Positions 27,008 to 40,780 of a DNA stretch of 64,000 bases are shown piece after piece. The DNA is taken from NCBI RefSeq assembly GCF_024679095.1, contig NC_066512.1, positions 10,675,409-10,739,408 on the forward strand, given 5' to 3'. The notes below the pieces were generated by a model that was not told where the DNA came from, made no database searches, and saw only the letters and a list, made by a program, of their open reading frames with translations. The position numbers and the translations under genes were made by a program. This DNA is from Eriocheir sinensis. Taxonomy: Eukaryota > Arthropoda > Malacostraca > Decapoda > Varunidae. The first letter of the stretch is position 1. Each line of letters starts with the position of its first letter.

Positions 27008-27720
27008 TCAGCAATAGAGTAACACAAAGCAGAAGCGATCTAAAGATCTGTATCTTTGTCCATCTGCACAGGTATCATCAACGCCATATACTCGTGCTGA
27101 GCGAGTCCATAACACCGTGGGCCAAGCCGTAAGACTTCTTGACGAGACCCGGTGTTGTTCTGCACTATGTTTCCAAGGTAAGTGAAATTTCCAAAATATC
27201 ATTTTTTCTCGCCACACACATGAACAGACTACTATTTCATCTAGTAAGCCTGTAAGCAGCTGTATCTTGGTCTTGGCCCCCCAAAAATTAAGTCCTGAGA
27301 GCTTCACCTCCTCGTGCAGCGTCCCGAGAGCCATCATCAGAACTTCAAGAGGCTCCACAAAGGATTACATCATTGGCAAATACAAGGTCTGTGACTTATC
27401 GCTAACAGATGCTCCACAATGACTGATCCCCAACTCTGCCCAGTCCATACAAGTGTTGAAAAGTGATGGGGCAAGGACAAAGCCGTGCCTCATTCCCGTA
27501 TTCACAGGAAAAAAGCCCCCCAACCCCCCCCCCGCCACCATCACAGTCACAGAAAAACGTCCAGTCCCAAAGTCCAGGACAGTCAATGGCCCAACGATTT
27601 TTGCTGGAATCCCGTGAACGATCATATGTCCCATTAGCATAGGTCTTCTGGTAAAGTCTAAAGAAAAATCGTCTTACATTCAGTATTTTCCACCAGTCAG
27701 TGTTACCACACATTTAAAAA
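27008..27720 (-). pseudogene. RTE-like LINE reverse transcriptase fragment, decayed
   Basis: Three overlapping minus-strand frames hold consecutive pieces of an RT. These are a finger/palm part ending in PVNTGMRHGFVLAPSLFNTCMDW (27640 side), a motif C region readable as FANDVIL near 27385, and a following segment with EVKLSGLNFWGAKTKIQLL (27358-27250). The GxRQGCVLAPxLFN and SWxKTK style is that of RTE/BovB-type elements. The first catalytic Asp of FADD reads Asn here. Frameshifts and stops separate the pieces, and neither endonuclease nor 3' end is evident. It is a dead fragment. Confidence 0.75.
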
Positions 27721-27899
27721 TGCAAGATTAGAATTGTTAGAATACGATCCCTCAGAGTGGCGGTAATCCTGTATGCAATGAGACACGTTAATCCAGCACC
27801 TCACATTACAACACTGCACGTCACTTTGCACGAGTGAGTGTAAGCAAACAAATGAAGCTCCTGATTAGTATGCTGTGTTGTTCCCTCCGACTGGAATTA

Positions 27900-28440
27900 T
27901 CAGGTCCCCGCTGAGGGACTCTGCGGCGCCGCCCTTCCCTATTACACTACGCACAACTCATTGCACCTCGCCAGTCTGATGAAAAGAAAATGTAGATTAT
28001 AATTGTCGCTGTTTTCTTTGTCTTAGTCGAAGTATAATGTCTCCGCTGGGAAACCAAGCGGAACCATCACCCCGCATTATGCCACCCACCACAAGCGTCA
28101 CAACAGGCCAATTATATTAGAGCAGCGTCTCTACTTGTTTCCTCTGAGTGACATTGATTGTGTCTCCGCTGAGGGATGTGGATGAGCCTCACACAAACAC
28201 GCCTCAGGAGGCAGTTACCCAGAATAAAACATGCAATAAAGGCTGCACTGGCTGAGGAAAGGCCGCTGAATGCTGTATGATACTGACTCGTTTGTGTCTC
28301 CGACGAAGGAAGTGTCTCGGCTGCACATCGCAACACGCCACATGAACAAGTTCCGAGAGGCTGTTTTGCAAGACCAAACACGCAAAAAAGGCAAAACTAG
28401 CTGAAGAACGGCCGTTGAGTGATGAAGGATGCTGAGACGG
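27900..28440. repeat. Diverged tandem repeat, period about 122-136 bp, about four units
   Basis: The word GTCTCCGCTGAGGG or a variant recurs near 27903, 28039, 28161 and 28295. The last two units align over their length, with shared CAACACGCC/CAAACACGCC, AGGCNGTT, CATGCAA/CACGCAA and GCTGARGAANGGCCG blocks. Minus-strand frames through it lack domains. Confidence 0.65.
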
Positions 28441-28845
28441 GGGAGGGAACGACATGTCTTGCTGAGAGGGGCGCTGAGCCGCATCACGGTCACCCGTGGC
28501 TCAGCGGGAGGGGTTCCTCAGCGTGTCACACTCACCACCACCACTGCCACTGCCGTTGCTGCAGTCACACTGGAGTCAGATTCCATCGATCAGGAAGCTG
28601 AAATGTCACTCTGAGTACCACAGTAACACGGCGAAGCTAACGGCCAGACAAATCGGCGGCACACACAACCACAGTGAGACAGCGGCTGTTCAGACACGCC
28701 CACCACAACCACCACCACTCGTCACCACAGCCACTGTCACCACCACTAGTTCACTGTTCACGCAGACACGCCCCGACGAAGCAAAGGGAGAAAAAAAAGA
28801 GGTCCGCAGAGACTGTAGCCCTTAGCGTGTCTTGAGCAGTAGGGC

Positions 28846-28847
<2 letters not shown>
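28441..28847. other. CAC/ACC-rich spacer, nothing recognised
   Basis: Rich in CCACCAC and CACTGCC triplet-like words. No supported gene. Confidence 0.5.

Positions 28848-28905
<58 letters not shown>
28848..28905. repeat. (AC)n microsatellite
   Basis: About 29 AC units. Confidence 0.97.
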
Positions 28906-28910
<5 letters not shown>

Positions 28911-29029
28911 AGCAGGGGGCCTCGCACACACACACAAGGCCGAGGAGTGGTGCTGTAGAGAGCGACACAGAGAGGGGCACGCGCGCGGCTGTGTGTATCA
29001 GCAGCCAGCAGGACGCAGACTGAGGTGAA

Positions 29030-29308
29030 GGCTGTACTGTCCTCTCAGTCTCACTCTCTCCCTCCCTCTCTCTCCTTCCCTCCCACTATTTTTCCCTTTT
29101 CTTTTCTGCTCATTCACCTCCCTGTTTTTCCTAATTCTTGGTACGTGTTTTCAGCGTGGTTCCTCTATTTCCTCATTCTCTTTGTTCGCTCGTTTCCTTC
29201 CCTGCAGTCATACCTCTTCTCTCTCTCTCTCTCTCTCTCTCCCCAACGTTGTCTCATCGTATATAAAATTCTCACCTTTAACGGTCCTCTCCTCTCCCCC
29301 TCTCCTCT

Positions 29309-29347
<39 letters not shown>

Positions 29348-29400
29348 GAAACTCTCCCTCTCCAGTCTAGCTCTCTTTAGCCTCTTCACTCCACACACAC
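29030..29400. repeat. Pyrimidine-rich tract with two short (CT)n runs
   Basis: TC-rich DNA containing CT runs at about 29217-29240 and 29311-29341. Confidence 0.8.
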
Positions 29401-29669
29401 ACACCACTGCTCAAGTTCACTCTTAACCACTCCAACTTACATAATTACACTTCCACTTGCGGCATTCCCTATATCCTTACTCACCCAGATTATTATACTC
29501 TGCGATACACATTGCTCCACATTATTATTATACTCCACATTATTATTACACATTATATATACGACGTACATTGATCCACTTCAGCATGTCACTTTGTACC
29601 CTAGCACGTCACATCAACCCACACTGTACCACATCCTTGCAATGTACATCAGTATTATGACACTATTAT

Positions 29670-29866
29670 CCCGGTAGCAGCGGGGATCATGTTTCTTAAT
29701 GGTCCCTCTAAGCGAGAAAAATGAGAAAAAATCATCACTCACACAAACTTTTTCATAATATATATCAAAGTATTTGTGATCAGTTTATGTATCATCTATT
29801 TTGGGGGGTTAAAATCATGGCACAAATTTGGCGCGTCGCTGTTTTTGGCCCGTCGCTGCTACCGGG
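29670..29866. mobile_element. MITE, 197 bp, CCCGGTAGCAGCG ends
   Basis: The left end CCCGGTAGCAGCG is repeated exactly, inverted, at the right end (29854-29866). Four-base TTAT flanks both sides (29666-29669 and 29867-29870). The interior is AT-rich and non-coding. The superfamily is not clear from the ends. The right half keeps a longer GC-rich block (GGCCCGTCGCTGCTACC). Confidence 0.78.
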
Positions 29867-29870
29867 TTAT

Positions 29871-30960
29871 ATATACAACACCATATCTAGGTTCGGTCAC
29901 CACCTTCACATCACATCACATGAGTTGACATACTACACATCACAACACATAACTACGGACCGTACCCCACAACGCCACACGAAACATCACATCACACCCA
30001 CTCCCCAAATCTCTAATTCTGCTTAACAATACATCACGGTCTAAGTAATAAACTTTTCCACACCACATGATACTTACTAATCATCCATTTCACACCTCAA
30101 TACAGTCACACTAACCACACACCCATACCACAGCAGACTTCCTCATCCACTCCAATCTGATCAGCCACTCCACACTAAACTACGCTCTTACTAATCCACT
30201 CCACCCTGCACTACCCGAACACTTGACACCTCACCACACTCTCACTAATCAACCGCTCCGCACCCTCCTCCTCAACGCCGATCTCCTCTCACACCTCACT
30301 AGATTTTGTGCCGCGTTCATTATGTACCTCCTCCTCCTCCTCCTCTCTTCTCTCCTTCATTTCCTCCCCCTCCTCTCCTTCCCTTTCTTCCTCCTCAGCA
30401 CTAATGACTCTACCCACCAAACTCCTTAACAACAAAAAGAAACTGTTCATGTTTTTTTTTCGCTTTTTTTCTTTCTCCCTCCTCCACACCCACCTCAGCT
30501 GATTTCCGTTCCATTTCCTTCCTCGGAATAAAGATTTTTCGTTTTTTTTTTTCCCCCAGTAAGTACGTGTATTTCGGAGAATCCAGCCACTGCCTTCACA
30601 TTTATTCACTTCCTTTGACCACTCTCCTTATATCCAATGCCGGCATCGGCTGGACTCTGACAGTTGTTAAATGTCACACCACCACCACCACCGCCATCAC
30701 CACCACTGTATTTGCTAGCTCCATTCCCGTTCTCCATCTATTTCTATTTTTAGCAAGCAGTATTCCTCTTCCTCCTCCTCCTCCTCCTCACTCTACTTCT
30801 ACTTCCACTTCTACTTATCATAATCCATATCCTCTTGCACCACCAGCAGTAAGATAAAAAGAGGAACATCTACTTTTAAATTCATGTGAAGTATGCAAAG
30901 CGTTTTTACCTAACGATTCAGTAACAAACGCACGTCTCAAGTTATGTGCAGCAATGTAAT
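29871..30960. other. C/A- and C/T-rich low-complexity spacer
   Basis: Words such as CACTCCACAC, ACATCACA and CTCCTCCTC dominate, with a TCC run at about 30326-30346 and another at 30768-30788. No gene is supported. Confidence 0.55.
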
Positions 30961-31627
30961 AGGCGCACCTAACATCACCGAACGTGGGGCACAAACTTGG
31001 CGGAGGGACTGTTTTTGTGCCGCAAGAGGCGGTAGTGGGCTAAAGAGTAGCTTTTCCGGATTTTTTTGTTTTTATTTATTAATGATCCACGAGACATCCT
31101 GGAGTCAAATCAAAGTATGTGCTTATCTTTGTATTCATTCATACACACACTGGTAATATTTCTGTGGTGTCTGATTCACTTAATTGAGTGAAATTCTATT
31201 GTGATAAACAGTCACAAATTCGTGTCACTAGTAAAAATGATACTATTAATATAAGTTTTTCCTCCATGAAATATACAAATATATAAATCTGAAAGCTCAC
31301 GAAGTCACAATAAGTGACATCACTTGCTTTGCGCATTAAAAGTATACTTATTTAAGGATCTGATACCCGCAAAATGGCGTGCGCTGCTGCCTCGGCCACA
31401 GTTGTCGTATAAAGTATGAAATATGAACGTATTTTCATATTATTGTTCTGTTGTTTATTCATTGTTCTGTTGTTTATTCAATGTTCTGTTCAAGAAAAAG
31501 AAAACTCATAATTTTAGTTTGTTTTTGGTTATGAGGATTCTTTACGAAATACAATTATAACATTACCGCCTATAAGTTAGGAAACATACTGAATCCTGGA
31601 TCGGCTATGGTGATGTTAAGTGCGCCT
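30961..31627. mobile_element. Inverted-repeat-bounded unit, about 667 bp, unclassified
   Basis: AGGCGCACCTAACATCACC at 30961-30979 returns inverted at 31609-31627 with one mismatch. I see no clear target-site duplication. Inside is a short tandem repeat of ATTGTTCTGTTGTTTATTC at about 31442-31495. There is no ORF with a domain. It is probably a non-autonomous DNA transposon, but the class is undetermined. Confidence 0.55.
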
Positions 31628-31712
31628 ACTGAGTGCCTTGAATGAGCGCTTCTCACTAGGTTTGTATGTCAGTACCCTTATGCAAGAGGAGGAACAAAAA
31701 AAAAAAAAATAT

Positions 31713-31727
31713 GGTGTGTGTGTGTGT
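31713..31727. repeat. (GT)n at the 3' side of LINE-E
   Basis: Seven GT units directly abut the LINE-E tail repeat. Confidence 0.9.
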
Positions 31728-32640
31728 ATTTACCTAGTTGTATTTACCTAGTTGTATTTACCTAGTTGTGACATACGGGAAAAAAGCTACGCTCGCGCTG
31801 TCCCGTCTCCATATCCAATCTTATCCAATTTTTCCTTAAAATCATGAATGTTTCTCGCACAAACCACCTCCTCTTCCAGTCTATTTCATAGCTCAGTGCT
31901 TCTGTTTGGGAAGCTAAACTTTTTCACATCTCTCTTACACGTGGCCACCCTCAACTTCTTTCCATGTCCTCTCGTTTCTCTCTCGTTCCACACACACAGA
32001 TCTTCTCTATTCAAATGCTCCACTCCGCTCGCGACACTGTACACCGCTATCAGATCTCCTCTTTCTCTTCTTCTCTCTAGGGTTGTGAGCCCCATGCTAT
32101 TGAGTCTCTCCTCATAGGTCCGATCTCTAAGTTCCGGTACCATCTTGGTTGCCACTCTCTGCACTCTTTCCAGCTTCCTTATGTTCTTTTTATGAGGAGA
32201 CCAGACCACTGCTGCATACTCCAACCTTGGCCTTATCATTGTAACTATTATTTTCTTCATCATCTCCTCATCCAAGTACACAAATGCCGTCCTTATGTTC
32301 CTCAGCAAATTCAGAGTTTGTCCCGTTATCCTGTTGATGTGTTTGTCCGGTAACATGTTCTCTGAGACAGTCACTCCCAAATGTTTTTCCTCCACTCCTC
32401 TGCATATTACCTCACTTCCCATCTTATAATCATATTCACATATTCTACCACTCCTACCAAACTCTATTTTTTTACAATTCCCAAGGTTGAACGCCATCTG
32501 TCATGTACCACTCCACTCCCATATTCTATCCAGGTCCCTCTGCAATGCCTCACAGTCCTTCACATTATTCACTCGTCTCAATAGATTTGCAATATCTGCA
32601 AACAAACTCACATAGCTGGACACTTCGTCCACCATATCAT
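31727..32640 (-). mobile_element. LINE-E: 5'-truncated non-LTR element embedded in (AC)n
   Basis: Sense is minus. The 3' end is a tail of three 14-bp units (TATTTACCTAGTTG on plus, 31727-31768) that passes directly into (GT)n. The 5' end breaks inside RT coding sequence exactly at another (GT)n-rich tract (32641 onward). The coding part is the RT palm end, thumb and C-terminus. Both boundaries in the same dinucleotide repeat indicate insertion into an AC microsatellite. RT style is CR1/Jockey group. Confidence 0.85.
31886..32640 (-). pseudogene. LINE-E reverse transcriptase C-terminal fragment
   Basis: The readable part begins near 32635 with SSYVSLFAD followed by I instead of the second Asp of FADD, then NLLRRV and NNVKDCEALQRDLDRIWEWS. 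After a stop near 32500 the frame 32497-31886 continues: MAFNLGNCKKIEFGR, LGVTVSENM, PRLEYAAVVWSPH, LERVQRVATKMVPELRDRTYEERL, LERRRERGDL and the end region. These are the usual C-terminal motifs of CR1/Jockey-group LINE RTs. Truncation, one stop and the altered FADD box make it non-functional. Confidence 0.85.
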
Positions 32641-32680
32641 GGTGTGTGTGTGCGTGTGCGTGTGTGCGTGTGTGTGTGGA
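32641..32680. repeat. Imperfect (GT)n at the 5' side of LINE-E
   Basis: GTGTGTGTGCGTGTGCGTGT-type repeat, starting one or two bases after the LINE-E coding breakpoint. Confidence 0.9.
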
Positions 32681-33436
32681 GGGGTGGAAGGAGGAGCATT
32701 CACCCGTTAGACAAGACCAAGTCTATCAAGCAGCTGCGCCGGGGCAGGTGTCATGTGTTTGTTAGTCTGGCCGCGTACTCACCATCTGGCTTCATAACAG
32801 AAGTGGCTGGTCTGCCCGGTTTCCTAATAAAGTATACTGAGGGGAGAAACTTTTTTTGTGCGGGCAATGTGTGTGGGAGCCCTGCTTTAATTAAGAGGGT
32901 TAAAGGGAGAGTGTAGGGAAGGAAAAGGAATGAAGGAGAGGAGGGTGACGTAGGCTGAGGGAAATGTAGGAAAGACAACGACTCTATTACAGAGGGAATG
33001 TGAGAGGAGGGAGAGAAGAAGAAACGATGGAATGAGCGGGTTCAGAAAAGAGGAAAGGTGACGTGGGAGGAAATGATGTAAAAGATGTTAAGTGAGGGGA
33101 GGAAGGAGAGAGCGAGAATCACTAACTCAAGGCAGAAGGAGGAGCAGGAGGAGAAGATGCAAGTGTGGAAGAAAGAGAAGGAAAAAAGAGCAGGGAAGGG
33201 AAACAAGAAAAGAAAAAAGGAAGTAATAGGACAGAGAAGAGGGGAGAGGGAGAGCGTCGGTTCTTCTCCATTACCTCTCTCCTCTCTCTCTCTCCCAAAA
33301 CCTTCTCCCCTCTCCGGAAGCAGGGCAAGGGATGAGGGATGTCGATGAGTTTCCATAACCTCTTTTCTTCCATCCTCCTCCTGCTCCAATTTTCTTTTCA
33401 AAATTCTTCGTTTCCGTACCTTTATGCTATTTTTTC

Positions 33437-33437
<1 letters not shown>
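32681..33437. other. Purine-rich spacer, nothing recognised
   Basis: GGAGAG/AAGGAG-rich from about 32900 to 33260. No domain-bearing ORF. Confidence 0.5.

Positions 33438-33500
<63 letters not shown>
33438..33500. repeat. (TC)n microsatellite
   Basis: About 31 TC units. Confidence 0.97.
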
Positions 33501-33507
<7 letters not shown>

Positions 33508-33683
33508 CCCACCCACTTCCTAGCGCAGTTTTCTTGCTTACACCTTACCTTTCACTTTTTCCTCGATAGTCTCCTCCTACTCCTCCTCCTCCTCGTTCCC
33601 TCGTCCTGTTTCCCCTTATGGTCTTCCTCCGCCTCCCACAAGTCCCCTCACCTCCCTCTCGGCTTCCTCCATCTTCACTCACC

Positions 33684-33817
<134 letters not shown>

Positions 33818-33829
33818 CAGCCCAGCCCT

Positions 33830-35380
33830 AATGAAGGAGCAGTTATTCCTGGTACTGGGTCCGACAAGAGGCGGAGGTGGCAAGCGTTAGCGTCATTTCA
33901 CCTGTGCCTCGCGCTCCGCCTTTTCCTTCCAGTCTTCACGCTCACTAATTAACCTCTCTCCCACTCTCAGGATAAACGTCACTCACTATCGCAAGTTCAT
34001 TTAGGGAGACGCTAATTACTTCCTCGCCTACCTGAACTCTTCTGTAATGCTTGGTCATACTATTCTCCCTTCATTTCGTGTACCCAGTTACCCCTTTTTT
34101 TGTGTTACTATATAGTGTTGGTGGGTTTGGTAACTACTGTCTGTGTGTTGTGTGATAGTAATATTCTTTATTCATTTCCTTTACAGCGTTAATTTTTTCA
34201 AAACTATCAAATTTACGTTTTCGGGTGAATCGTGTTCTTATCAAGCCTTATTTGGGGATGTACTGTAAGCAATAACTACCTCACTTAAGTAGACTCTTGA
34301 AGAATACGCGGTCGAAATATAGTCCATTCATTACATTGATATACGAGTAACAATCATAAACTATCATTTTTACTTTTATTTTTGAGGTGATCGTGTATCA
34401 TTTATTTTTTCATTTTCCAGAGATTCTTATGTTAAAGCTCAACAACGGTTACCCTGCAATTGTTATTCCTATACTGGACTGATACAAATAACTTCATTCT
34501 TATTTTTGTATCTTTCCTAGACGCAGCAATACGCACATTCTCGCCAAACGTTTTTTTTTTTAGTGTGTTCTTTTAGACCTCACTGAACGTTTGTTTGTGT
34601 AGTGCTTCATCACAGTCATCATCTCGACATACAAATCATTTCATTTATCATACAACAAACATCACGAATATCCGCAATCATGACATAATTTATCATAATT
34701 TTGAGCCATTTTCTTTTTTAAAAGCTGGCTTCATATTTACCCTCTATGTAATTAATTTATTATCACGACCGCAGGCTTCTTTCTTTACTTTGCAACTTTA
34801 ACATCCTCATTGCCTGTTATCTTAATATTATCATATTTTATCGCTTTTTTAATTCTTTATTAGATTTTCATATTTTGACATGGTTTTCTATAGAAGACTT
34901 ACCCCTCACAAAATTATTAAATACAATTCCTCTATTTTTATTTATGAGTTTTCTTCCCTACAACAATATGATTACTACTAGCTCTCTTAATTCTCGTCTT
35001 TCATCGTATTATTATACCAGTCTCTCTTCTTAAAACTCAGACATGATTGCCTCTCCACCTTTGATATCTTTTAATACTATTTCCTCCAATTCATCGCCAC
35101 CATTCGCCCATTCTCTCAGCCATTATCTCGCATCGGTAACTCCTCCTCCGAGCTGTCAGGTTCAACTCAAAACTTTTCATACTTGTCACGCCCCTCCGCC
35201 AATCTCTCCACTTGACTTCTCACCCTTGAGAAATTCATCTTTACGACCTGGTACTTCTTGTTTGATCATGAAAGTTTGATTGCCAATTCCATTATTTTCC
35301 CTCCATAATAAATTTAATTGCTCTCATGTGTTACGTAATTTAAAGTCTTTTTATTTTAAATATACATCACTATTGTAAAT

Positions 35381-35381
<1 letters not shown>
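33830..35381. other. AT-rich spacer, nothing recognised
   Basis: About 1.5 kb of AT-rich DNA without a supported gene, RNA or repeat family. Confidence 0.55.

Positions 35382-35466
<85 letters not shown>
35382..35466. repeat. (CT)n microsatellite
   Basis: About 42 CT units. Confidence 0.97.
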
Positions 35467-35468
<2 letters not shown>

Positions 35469-35670
35469 GACACGTTACTTGCTTCATACACGTGACAGGT
35501 AAGGTAATTTTTTTCTCCTACGAATCTTCAAAAAGCACTCCATCTGGGGGACGAAGAGGAGACAAACATAAAAAAGGAAATAAGGAGGAGCAAGCAATCT
35601 GGTATCTAAAAACGAGGCTGGCCGCCTAAAGGATCAAATTAATTCGCCAGGATCTTCAATACAGGACGAT

Positions 35671-35807
<137 letters not shown>

Positions 35808-36033
35808 ACTGCTGCTCATAGTTCTAATTAAACTGTCGATCATTTTCGTAAATAATGCAGCCTCGATAAGAGTGGATCATAGTTATAAATTTGGGAAGCT
35901 CTTTCGGTCGACTTTTAATATCAAATTCTAAAAAAAAATAGATTTATAGCGAGGCTTTTTAGGGCGAAACACCTGAGTCTCGGAATATGGAGGAAGGATG
36001 TGCAGGTAATGGAAGGGATGACAGGAGAAGGTG

Positions 36034-36290
36034 ACGGAGAGGAGGAGGAGGAGGAGGAGTGGGAAGAAAAGGAGGGGGAGGAAAAGGAGGAGGAGGAAAA
36101 GTAGGGGGAGGAAAAGGAGGAGGAGGAAAAGTAGGGGGAGGAAAAGGAGCAGGAGGAGGAGGAAAAGGAGGAAGAGGAGGAGGAGGAGGAGGAGGAGGAG
36201 GAGGAGGAGGAGGAGGAGGAGGAGGAGGAGGAGGATTTGGAGGAGGAGGAGGAGGAGGAAAAATAAGGAAGAGGAGAAGGTTGGACGGTG
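36034..36290. repeat. (GGA)n-rich minisatellite region
   Basis: GGAGGAAAAG[GT]AGG-type units of about 33 bp (three similar copies, 36066-36150), then nearly pure GGA. The Arg-rich, Gly-rich and Ser-rich frames are artefacts. Confidence 0.9.
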
Positions 36291-37138
36291 AAGGAATAAA
36301 AAATAGGAAAACAAGAAAGATATAAAATCGGTAAAAGAAATCGAGACGTAAAATAAATTAATTGAGTGAACATGCACAAAATAAGAAAACAAATGGGTGA
36401 ATATGCACAGAATAAGAACAAATAAAATTAGTGAATATGTACAAAATGAGGAAGAAATATTAAACAATCAAGGATGAGAAACAAGAGGTATTCACGGAGG
36501 AGGATAAAGAAGATAAAGAAATGGAGGAGGAGGAGGAGTATTAATAAACGGAAGAGGGAGGAAAAAGAGCGTATCACGGGAAAAAAAAAAGTAAATCACA
36601 GCAAATGGAGAAAACAGAGCGAAAAAAAGTGATAATGATAATATGGAAACGGGCAAGGAAAATATTATACCTATATGGAAGAGGAAGAGGAGGCGGAAAA
36701 GAATATGAATCACCTCCAATCAATAATCGAGTACAACAAGTTATAGTTCACTTAGTTAACTTCGGCAAAACAAGTTACTGGTGGAGACCCGTTCCTTGTT
36801 ATTACCGAGCCATAAATAAATTTCCTACTTTCTTTCCTGGCTCCTCATTTATCTCCTTCACCTTCTGTCTCTCTTTCTCCTCTTCCTCCTCCACCTCTTG
36901 TTTTACAGCTTCCCTCTCGTCCAATTCCTCTTCCCTTTGTTCTCCAGCATAATCATCCTTCTTTTCCCTACTTTTCCCACCCTACCTCTTTCCCTCCATC
37001 CCCGTCCCTTCCTTCGGTGAGGCGGAGAGCAAACACCCACCGCACACAAGTGGACAAAGACATCGAAAGGAGGCTAAGCAAACAACAAACAACAAAGAAA
37101 AACACGCTTACCTCTCATCTATCTTTCCTCTCCTCCTC

Positions 37139-37140
<2 letters not shown>
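36291..37140. other. Purine-rich, then pyrimidine-rich spacer
   Basis: No recognisable gene. AAATAAGAAAACAAATGGGTGAATATG-like words repeat loosely at about 36366-36450. Confidence 0.5.
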
Positions 37141-38086
<946 letters not shown>

Positions 38087-38093
38087 ATGGGAG

Positions 38094-38798
38094 ATGCCCT
38101 TTAACGTAGACAAGTGCCAGGTCCTTCAAGTTGGAACGAGGAATAAGAAGTTCGATTACGAAATGCGCGGCTTTAAACTCAAAGGCGTTCAATGCGTCAA
38201 GGACTTGGGGGTCAAAATAGGGTCAAACCTCAAATTCTCACAGCAATGCATCGATGCAGCAAATAAAGCGAACAGAATGTTGGGCTTCATTAAAAGAAAC
38301 TTTTTATTCAAGAATAAAGATGTAATACTCCCGTTCTACAATAGTTTAGTCAGACCCCACTTGGAATATGCGGTACAGTTTTGGTCTCCCCACCATGCAA
38401 AGGATATAGCTGAATTAGAAGGTGTTCAGCGTCGGGCAACGAAAATGATCCCTTCCTTGCGCAACAAATCCTACGAAGAAAGGCTTTCTACCCTTAACAT
38501 GTTCTCTCTTGAGAAACGTCGCCTCCGAGGAAAACTGATCGAATGTTTTAAAATACTTAATGGTTTCACGAATGTAGACAGATCAACATTGTTTATGATC
38601 GATGACACTTTGCGCACGAGGAACAATGGCGTAAAACTCAGATGTAGACAAGTAAATTCAGACTGCACCAAATTTTTCTTCACCAACGTTGTAGTGCGAG
38701 AATGGAATAAGCTTCCACCATCAGTGGTCCAGTGCAACACGATTGACTCCTTCAAAAATAAGCTCGACCGTCACTTCCTTCAACGTAATATTAACTAG
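38094..38798 (+). pseudogene. LINE-D reverse transcriptase C-terminal fragment
   Basis: This begins MPFNVDKCQVLQVG, the segment that follows the FADD box in CR1/Jockey RTs. It continues with LGVKIGSNLKFSQQC, YNSLVRPHLEYAVQFWSP, LEGVQRRATKMIPSLRNKSYEERL, LEKRRLRGKLIECFKILNGF and VREWNKLPPSVVQ, and stops just before the 3' tail. RT motifs 0 to C are absent, so the junction at about 38087 is an internal deletion of roughly 400-500 codons. It cannot function. It is very like the C-terminal part of LINE-C. Confidence 0.88.
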
Positions 38799-38916
38799 AG
38801 TAGAAATGCAACGTTTTGGAGTCTTCTGATTAATGTAAAATCACTTAGGTTTAAGGACAGACCACCAAGTCTGGACCATGGGGTCTGTGTGGTCTGATTT
38901 TCTATGTAAATCTATG

Positions 38917-39748
<832 letters not shown>

Positions 39749-39779
39749 ACACACGCACACGCACACGCACGCACACGCA

Positions 39780-39849
<70 letters not shown>
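39749..39849. repeat. (AC)n microsatellite with CACGCA lead-in
   Basis: Imperfect ACGC/AC units, then about 34 pure AC units. AAATA-rich DNA follows. Confidence 0.96.
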
Positions 39850-39855
<6 letters not shown>

Positions 39856-39899
39856 TTAACACATACACACACACACAAAATAAAAATAAATAAATAAAT

Positions 39900-40780
39900 A
39901 TATAAATAAATAAAATAAAACAAACAAACAAACATAGCCACACACTACATACAATATTTCCTGGCAGTAGATCACAGCATCAGCCAGGGCCATGCATAAG
40001 AAAGGAGCCGCGCTAGTGGCCTGCAAGGAAGCGTCCCGGTATTGGTTAGCAGGAAGGGGAAGGAAGTAAATCTCAATCGCTGGCTTGGGCCGCGTCCAGG
40101 GGCTCCTACATTATGGATTCGATACTTGGTTAAGGACGGCGCGACGCATACGGTGCCAGGAATATATGAAAGTTGGGTGTAGAGAGAAAATGGAAGTAAA
40201 AAAAATCTGATACCTGAAGTGATTTATATTGTCAACATCTGGTAAAGTTGTTGTTTTTCCTCCCTCTTTCTTAAACATAATTCACTGATTTGATTTTGGT
40301 AACACCGAAATAATGTTTTTGAATAAATAATTATGTTACTTTCCTCATTATTTAGTTTTTCTACATTCCTTAGTTTATGAACTGCCTTTTTATTGCATTC
40401 TACTTATCGATGTTTTTATCCCCGTATCAGCACATTCGCTAATCGATCTAATCACTAAACATAAAAAAAAAACATCATATGGACCTGTAGCCGTTTTACT
40501 TTACTACTTTATTCTCTTTCATGAATCATCCTTAGCAGGTAATGTTCCTCCCTCGCATTGTACAAAAACGTGGCTCCGCCCGCCGATTCAGAGACAGACA
40601 CAGTGGTGGATGCTCTTTGCGGTGAGAAACTTCTGGAGATAGAACTTGATCCAGAGTTTAATGTACTTACGTTTGGTGTAGCGGCAAAGTTGAGATGTTC
40701 CGAAGTGTTCAAATTATTTCTTTGTTGTGTTTGTTCGTGCGGTGTACAGAGGAGGTAAACAATGTTCATGTTCAGGATTG
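39900..40780. other. Spacer, nothing recognised
   Basis: Mixed sequence. The 147-codon minus frame here (40509-40952) is Thr-rich because of the adjacent GGT triplets and has no domain. Confidence 0.5.

Noticed and set aside
36031..36467. Arg-rich, Gly-rich and Ser-rich ORFs over the GGA tract
   Set aside because: Triplet-repeat translation in every frame. No domain.
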